NCBI GenBank assembly: GCA_017608575.1 | Contig: JAFCFP010000012.1 | Coordinates: 1-25,516 of the forward strand | Direction of reading: 5' to 3' | Length of the DNA stretch: 25,516 nucleotides | Origin: Candidatus Iainarchaeum sp. | GTDB taxonomy: Archaea > Iainarchaeota > Iainarchaeia > Iainarchaeales > DTGL01 | In this document: piece after piece, positions 21,890 through 25,516 of the stretch | Layout of the letters: each line of letters starts with the position of its first letter | Numbering within the stretch: the stretch's first letter is position 1 | The notes under the pieces: model-generated | Databases searched by the model: none | What the model was told of the DNA's origin: nothing | The model's input: only the letters and a program-made list of their open reading frames with translations | Translations under genes and position numbers: made by a program

Positions 21890-22585
21890 ATGAAGACAAG
21901 AAAGGAAAGCGCCAGATCCAGGGAAAAAAGAGAGGAAAAAAAGGAAAAAGAACTCTTGGAATGGATTCCAAAGACAGAGCTTGGAAAAAAGGTTTTGGCT
22001 GGTGAAATAAAATCACTTGAAGAGGTTCTCTCCACAAATAAGAAAATAATGGAACCTGAAATAGTTGATTACTTGGAGGAATTAGAGGAAAAATTGGTTG
22101 ATGTTCAGAAAACCGCGCGAGTGGTTAGAGCTGGAAGGAAATTTTCCTTCCGTGTGGCTGTACTTGTTGGAAACAAGAATGGCATCGTTGGACTTGGAAC
22201 AGCAAAAGACAAGGAAAAATGGCCAGCTGTGAGAAAAGCAACCAAAAATGCAAAACTCAACCTTATATTGGTAAAGCGCGGTTGCGGGAGCTGGGAGTGC
22301 ACTTGCAATGAAGAGCATTCAGTGCCGTTTAAGGTTGTTGGCAAGAATGCTTCAGTGAGAGTAACCCTTTTGCCGGCACCCAAAGGCGTTGGCCTTGTTG
22401 TTGGTGACAACATAAAACCAGTGCTTGAATTTGCAGGAATAAAGGATGTGTGGAGCAAGACAAGCGGCAGCACTGATACAACGCTTAACTTTGTGAGAGC
22501 AGCAATAAACGCGTTGGAGAACATTTCCAATGTCAAGCTTTCAAAGGACATGGAGAAAAAACTCAGGGAGCGTGCTGGAAAATGA
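21890..22585 (+). CDS. rps5: Small-subunit ribosomal protein uS5
   Basis: This 231-residue uS5 lies at the mRNA entry tunnel and affects decoding accuracy. VVRAGRKFSFRVAVLVGNKN with VGLGTAKDKEKW is the double-stranded-RNA-binding-like domain; GCGSWECTCNEEHSVPFKVV, ASVRVTLLPAPKGVGLVVGD and AGIKDVWSKTSGSTDTTLNF complete the archaeal protein. GGTGA at 21881-21885 lies four bases before the ATG, which directly follows the rpl18 stop. It overlaps rpl30 by ATGA. Confidence 0.97.
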   Translation: MKTRKESARSREKREEKKEKELLEWIPKTELGKKVLAGEIKSLEEVLSTNKKIMEPEIVDYLEELEEKLVDVQKTARVVRAGRKFSFRVAVLVGNKNGIVGLGTAKDKEKWPAVRKATKNAKLNLILVKRGCGSWECTCNEEHSVPFKVVGKNASVRVTLLPAPKGVGLVVGDNIKPVLEFAGIKDVWSKTSGSTDTTLNFVRAAINALENISNVKLSKDMEKKLRERAGK

Positions 22586-23043
22586 TTGCTGCAATTAGAG
22601 TAAGGGGAAATGTTAACGTAAGCAGGGATATTGAGGACACAATGAAGCTTTTGAGGCTGCACAAGGTTAATCATTTAGTGCTTCTTGGAGAAACAAAATC
22701 AGTTGTTAAAATGCTTAAAAAGGCTGAAAATTATATTACTTGGGGCATTATCAAAAAAGAAACACTTGCAAAAGTGCTTGAAAAAAGGGCTTTGTTGCCT
22801 GGCAATAAAAAGCCTGGTGCAGAGTTTTTCAAAGGAATTGGAGTGAATTCTTGGATGGATTTAGCAGAAAAACTTGTTTCCAACAAAGTAGATATCAGGA
22901 AAATTGGAATAAAACCCGTGTTTAGGTTGAGGCCTCCGAGGAAGGGCTTTGAAAGAAAGGGAATAAAGAAGCCTTTTACTATTGGGGGCGCACTTGGAGA
23001 CCGTGGTGAAAAAATAAATGAATTGATTGAGAGAATGATTTGA
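22582..23043 (+). CDS. rpl30: Large-subunit ribosomal protein uL30
   Basis: This 153-residue protein has the long archaeal form. IAAIRVRGNVNVSRDIEDTM and KLLRLHKVNHLVLLGETKSV are the core; ENYITWGIIKKETLAKVLEK and the C-terminal FRLRPPRKGFERKGIKKPFT region are archaeal/eukaryotic features. It lies between uS5 and uL15, the universal order. Its ATG overlaps the rps5 stop, which implies coupling. Confidence 0.96.
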   Translation: MIAAIRVRGNVNVSRDIEDTMKLLRLHKVNHLVLLGETKSVVKMLKKAENYITWGIIKKETLAKVLEKRALLPGNKKPGAEFFKGIGVNSWMDLAEKLVSNKVDIRKIGIKPVFRLRPPRKGFERKGIKKPFTIGGALGDRGEKINELIERMI

Positions 23044-23053
23044 GGTTGTTATC

Positions 23054-23536
23054 ATGAAAAGGCACCGAAGAAAAAAGGAAAAACTTCGAGGGCAAAGAAG
23101 CCATGGAAAAGGAAACACCAAAAACAAGCGTGGAGCCGGCTCCAGGGGCGGTAAAGGAAGAGCTGGCTCTCAAAGGCATAAATTTTCCAAGTATTATGCT
23201 AATTTTGGTGGAAAAAAAGCAATGAAGCCCTCAAAAAAGGAACGCTCAATTAACTTGGATATTCTCTTAGAAAGAATTCCTAAATGGATTGAAAAAGGAA
23301 AAGTGAAAGAAGAAAACGGCATAATTGTGATTGATGGCAAAATAATTGGATTTGATAAATTGCTTGGCAGGGGAACAATTGAAAAGAAATTGCTTGTTAG
23401 AAATTTAAAGGTATCAAAGAGTGCAAGAGAGAAAATCGAAAACGCGGGTGGTTCTCTTGAAGGTCTTGAATCCTCAGAGAATGAAGCTGTGGAAGAAGAA
23501 ATTGTTGAAGAGCATAATTCAGGGGAGGTGAATTAA
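23054..23536 (+). CDS. rpl15: Large-subunit ribosomal protein uL15
   Basis: This 160-residue uL15 is a late assembly protein. The N-terminus has RGQRSHGKGNTKNKRGAGSR and GGKGRAGSQRHKFSKY, the glycine/arginine-rich arm that threads rRNA. The C-terminal fold shows INLDILLERIPKWIEKGKVK, GFDKLLGRGTIEKKLLVRNL and SAREKIENAGGSLE. An acidic tail (NEAVEEEIVEEH) ends the protein. Its stop shares one base with the secY ATG, and GGGGAGGTGA just inside its end serves as the secY ribosome-binding site. Confidence 0.96.
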   Translation: MKRHRRKKEKLRGQRSHGKGNTKNKRGAGSRGGKGRAGSQRHKFSKYYANFGGKKAMKPSKKERSINLDILLERIPKWIEKGKVKEENGIIVIDGKIIGFDKLLGRGTIEKKLLVRNLKVSKSAREKIENAGGSLEGLESSENEAVEEEIVEEHNSGEVN

Positions 23537-24939
23537 TGGGATTGCTTGATTTACTGGAGCCAATTTATTCTGCTTTGCCTTCAGTGAAAGCCCCAGAGGT
23601 TGAACCACCCCTTAAAAGGAAACTTATGTGGTCTGCTCTCGCCTTGACTATATTTTTCATTCTTGGAAAAATTACAGTCATTGGATTACAAAGTGGCGTT
23701 GAAGACAGGCTTATCGGCTTTCAGGAAATACTTGCAAGCCAGACTGGTTCGCTTATTACCGCTGGAATTGGCCCAATTGTGCTTGCATCAATTATTTTGC
23801 AATTGCTTGTAGGTGGCAAAATAATCAATATTGATTTAACCGATCAAAAAGACAGAGCCAGATTCCAGGGATTACAAAAACTGTTTGCAATTGTTCTGTG
23901 TTTCTTTGAAGGCGCAGTATACCCTCTTTCAGGAATGCTTGCCCCACAACCGGGATGGCTTTTCCTTGTAATTGCACAAATCGCATTAGGATCAATTATT
24001 TTGCTTTACTTGGATGAATTGGTTGGAAAGTACGGCATTGGTTCAGGAATCGGTCTTTTTATTGCCGGTGGCGTTGCTGGAAGGTTTTTCTGGCAGGTTT
24101 TTAATCCACCATTGATTAATCCAAAGTCTCCGGCTGGTGGCCAGTTGTGGAAGTTCATTGCATCAGTTGGACAGTTTGGATTCAATTATGCTTCCCTTGT
24201 GCTGTTAATGCCCATAGTGGTTGCATTTATTATTTTCCTGATTATAATCTATGCCAATGCAATGCATGTTAATATTCCCATTACTATGGGCAGAAAGGGA
24301 ATGGGCGGCAGATATCCAGTAAAATTCCTTTATGTTTCAAACCTTCCAGTTATTCTGGCTGTTGCACTTTTTGCAAATGTTAGAATGTGGGGCATGGCTT
24401 TAAAGAACGTTCCAGTGCTTGGACAAATAATGGCTGCTGTTACTTGGGCAACTGGTTCTTCACTTGAACCAAATGGTCAGGGAATTTATGGCCTGTTTGG
24501 AAGGCTGTTTTTGCAGATTGGCAGCCTTGGCTTTGGTGAAGGACTGGCTTTTATGGCTCCGCAACTGTTGCAGGGCGCTGTTTACTTGGTTTTATTGGTT
24601 ATTGCTTGTGTTATATTTGGAAAGTTCTGGGTTAAAATGGGTGGTCAAAGCCCAGAGGATGTTGCAAGGCAATTGCAGAGCTCTGGAATGTACATTCCTG
24701 GCTTCAGGAGGGATCCAAGGATTATTGAAAGGGTTTTAAAGAGGTACATTCCTCCTATTACAATTCTTGGCTCGATTTTTGTGGGCTTGCTTGCGGGCAT
24801 TGGAAACATGACGCTTGGAACGCTTGCGTCCGGAACTGGAATTTTGCTAACGGTTGGAATTGTTTACAGAATTTATGAAGAGTTAGCAAGGACTCAATTA
24901 GCGGAATCACACCCGTTGATTAGGAAGATGCTGGGGTGA
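23536..24939 (+). CDS. secY: Protein translocase subunit SecY (Sec61 alpha)
   Basis: This 467-residue protein forms the membrane channel for secreted and membrane proteins. About ten hydrophobic segments are visible. The N-terminal LEPIYSALPSVKAPEVEPPL is followed by the first helix; the plug and second-helix area has AGIGPIVLASIILQLLVGGK; KYGIGSGIGLFIAGGVAGRF is the conserved fourth-helix region; the MGRKGMGGRYPVKFLYVSNL loop contacts the ribosome; and GNMTLGTLASGTGILL with a C-terminal YEELARTQLAESHPL region completes it. It is encoded directly after uL15 as in most prokaryotes. Its TGA stop lies within the GGGGTGA site of the DUF106 gene. Confidence 0.97.
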   Translation: MGLLDLLEPIYSALPSVKAPEVEPPLKRKLMWSALALTIFFILGKITVIGLQSGVEDRLIGFQEILASQTGSLITAGIGPIVLASIILQLLVGGKIINIDLTDQKDRARFQGLQKLFAIVLCFFEGAVYPLSGMLAPQPGWLFLVIAQIALGSIILLYLDELVGKYGIGSGIGLFIAGGVAGRFFWQVFNPPLINPKSPAGGQLWKFIASVGQFGFNYASLVLLMPIVVAFIIFLIIIYANAMHVNIPITMGRKGMGGRYPVKFLYVSNLPVILAVALFANVRMWGMALKNVPVLGQIMAAVTWATGSSLEPNGQGIYGLFGRLFLQIGSLGFGEGLAFMAPQLLQGAVYLVLLVIACVIFGKFWVKMGGQSPEDVARQLQSSGMYIPGFRRDPRIIERVLKRYIPPITILGSIFVGLLAGIGNMTLGTLASGTGILLTVGIVYRIYEELARTQLAESHPLIRKMLG

Positions 24940-24944
24940 AAAAA

Positions 24945-25403
24945 ATGGTGTTTATTAATCCATCAATTGATTTGCTTTTAATTGCACTGGCAATAGTCGT
25001 GTTTTTGAATTTACTTAGGGCAAAATTTCAAAGCAAGGAATTGATGGATAAAGTGAAGGAAAAAAACAAGCAAGTAAAGAAATTGATGAAGCAAAAGGAC
25101 AAGCATTCAATAAAAGAAATGGGAAAGGCAAACAAGGAATTAATGGAATTGAACATGCAGGTAATGCGAAAAACCATGCCTATTACAATGATTTCCCTTG
25201 TGTTATTTATTATTATCTTTCCGTTTATAAGGGCAGAATATGAAGGCTATGTTTTCCCATTGCCTGTTCCATTGCCATGGATTGATTTCCAATTGCATTC
25301 GCAAACCAATTGGCTTGGTTATTATTTTGTAGCATCTCTTACCTTTTCAATTTTGATTGGTTTAATAAAAAAGATTGTTGAAAAGCTCAAGAAAGGTGAT
25401 TGA
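24945..25403 (+). CDS. DUF106/EMC3-TMCO1-like membrane protein (YidC/Oxa1 superfamily)
   Basis: This 152-residue protein belongs to the archaeal DUF106 family, a distant relative of YidC/Oxa1, EMC3 and TMCO1 that helps insert membrane proteins near the ribosome and SecY. It has an N-terminal membrane helix (about residues 7-24), a long charged coiled-coil hairpin at about 30-80 (DKVKEKNKQVKKLMKQKDKH), a second helix (about 84-100) and a third near the end (about 128-144), followed by KKIVEKLKKGD. This is the family's three-helix plan. ATG 24945 with GGGGTGA at 24933-24939 is preferred to GTG 24936. Many archaea place adk between secY and this gene; here they are adjacent. Confidence 0.9.
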   Translation: MVFINPSIDLLLIALAIVVFLNLLRAKFQSKELMDKVKEKNKQVKKLMKQKDKHSIKEMGKANKELMELNMQVMRKTMPITMISLVLFIIIFPFIRAEYEGYVFPLPVPLPWIDFQLHSQTNWLGYYFVASLTFSILIGLIKKIVEKLKKGD

Positions 25404-25516
25404 ATGGCCAAACCGTCAGACAAACCAAAGAAAAGAAAATGCAGAAGAAAAGCCTTTGGAAAGGCAAGAGAGTACTTTGAAAAACCAGAAAAAGGCAGAA
25501 GAAAATGCGGAGTGTG
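25404..25516 (+). CDS. Truncated gene, possible ribosomal protein eL34
   Basis: An ATG directly follows the DUF106 stop with AAGGTGA upstream, and 37 codons are open to the window edge. The peptide begins MAKPSDKPKKRKCRRKAFGK and continues to KPEKGRRKCGV, a basic region leading to a Cys-Gly that could open a zinc knuckle. The gene after DUF106 in many archaea is eL34, whose basic start and CGxCG motif would agree. The N-terminus is not a close match to eL34 as I know it, so the name is tentative; that it is a real gene is likely. Confidence 0.55.
   Translation, partial: MAKPSDKPKKRKCRRKAFGKAREYFEKPEKGRRKCGV

Noticed and set aside
24936..24950. Missing adk between secY and DUF106 as a deletion
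   Set aside because: The junction is tight with a good ribosome-binding site, and gene order varies among archaea; no scar is visible.

Overview
The window is archaeal. From about 11.4 kb to the right edge it carries an archaeal-type S10/spc ribosomal protein cluster in the usual order (uL3, uL4, uL23, uL2, uS19, uL22, uS3, uL29, eIF1/SUI1, RNase P Rpp29, uS17, uL14, uL24, eS4, uL5, uS14, uS8, uL6, eL32, eL19, uL18, uS5, uL30, uL15, SecY, DUF106). The archaeal/eukaryotic-only members eS4, eL32 and eL19, the SUI1 and Rpp29 genes inside the operon, and TATA-like boxes about 30 bases before several starts all fit. The DNA is AT-rich with purine-rich coding strands. A DPANN-type lineage is possible, but nothing in the sequence proves it.

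Layout. (1) Bases 1-5387: a large secreted, membrane-anchored PKD-repeat protein, then a tight set of a GT-C membrane glycosyltransferase, a dolichyl-phosphate-sugar synthase-like GT2 and a NodB-type polysaccharide deacetylase. This looks like a cell-surface glycosylation unit. (2) Bases 5417-7743: ribose-5-phosphate isomerase B, archease and the RNA ligase RtcB; the last two are a known functional pair. (3) Bases 7766-11190: a leftward membrane-anchored protein with two cupredoxin-like domains that lack a full metal site, a divergent intergenic region with TATA boxes on both strands, a second PKD protein paralogous to the first, and a third anchored extracellular protein. (4) Bases 11191-11384: a structured leader. 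(5) Bases 11385-25516: the ribosomal protein/SecY operon, with most genes touching or overlapping, ending in a truncated gene that may be eL34.

The most striking hidden structure is a 139-base direct repeat, 134 of 139 identical, shared between the C-terminal tail of rps3 (15719-15857) and the N-terminal tail of rpl32e (20286-20424). It is in the same reading frame, so two different ribosomal proteins carry the same Lys/Glu-rich disordered segment. All five differences are transitions that change an amino acid. Other points worth a look are a shared C-terminal cysteine domain plus PE(L/I)HPLL-membrane-basic tail in the two PKD proteins, cysteine pairs inserted in their PKD domains, alternative hairpins around the uL3 ribosome-binding site, an exact 24-base repeat spanning two unrelated stop codons, and a possible AUU start for the deacetylase. 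No tRNA, rRNA, CRISPR array or insertion sequence was seen. No gene-free stretch exceeds 300 bases.
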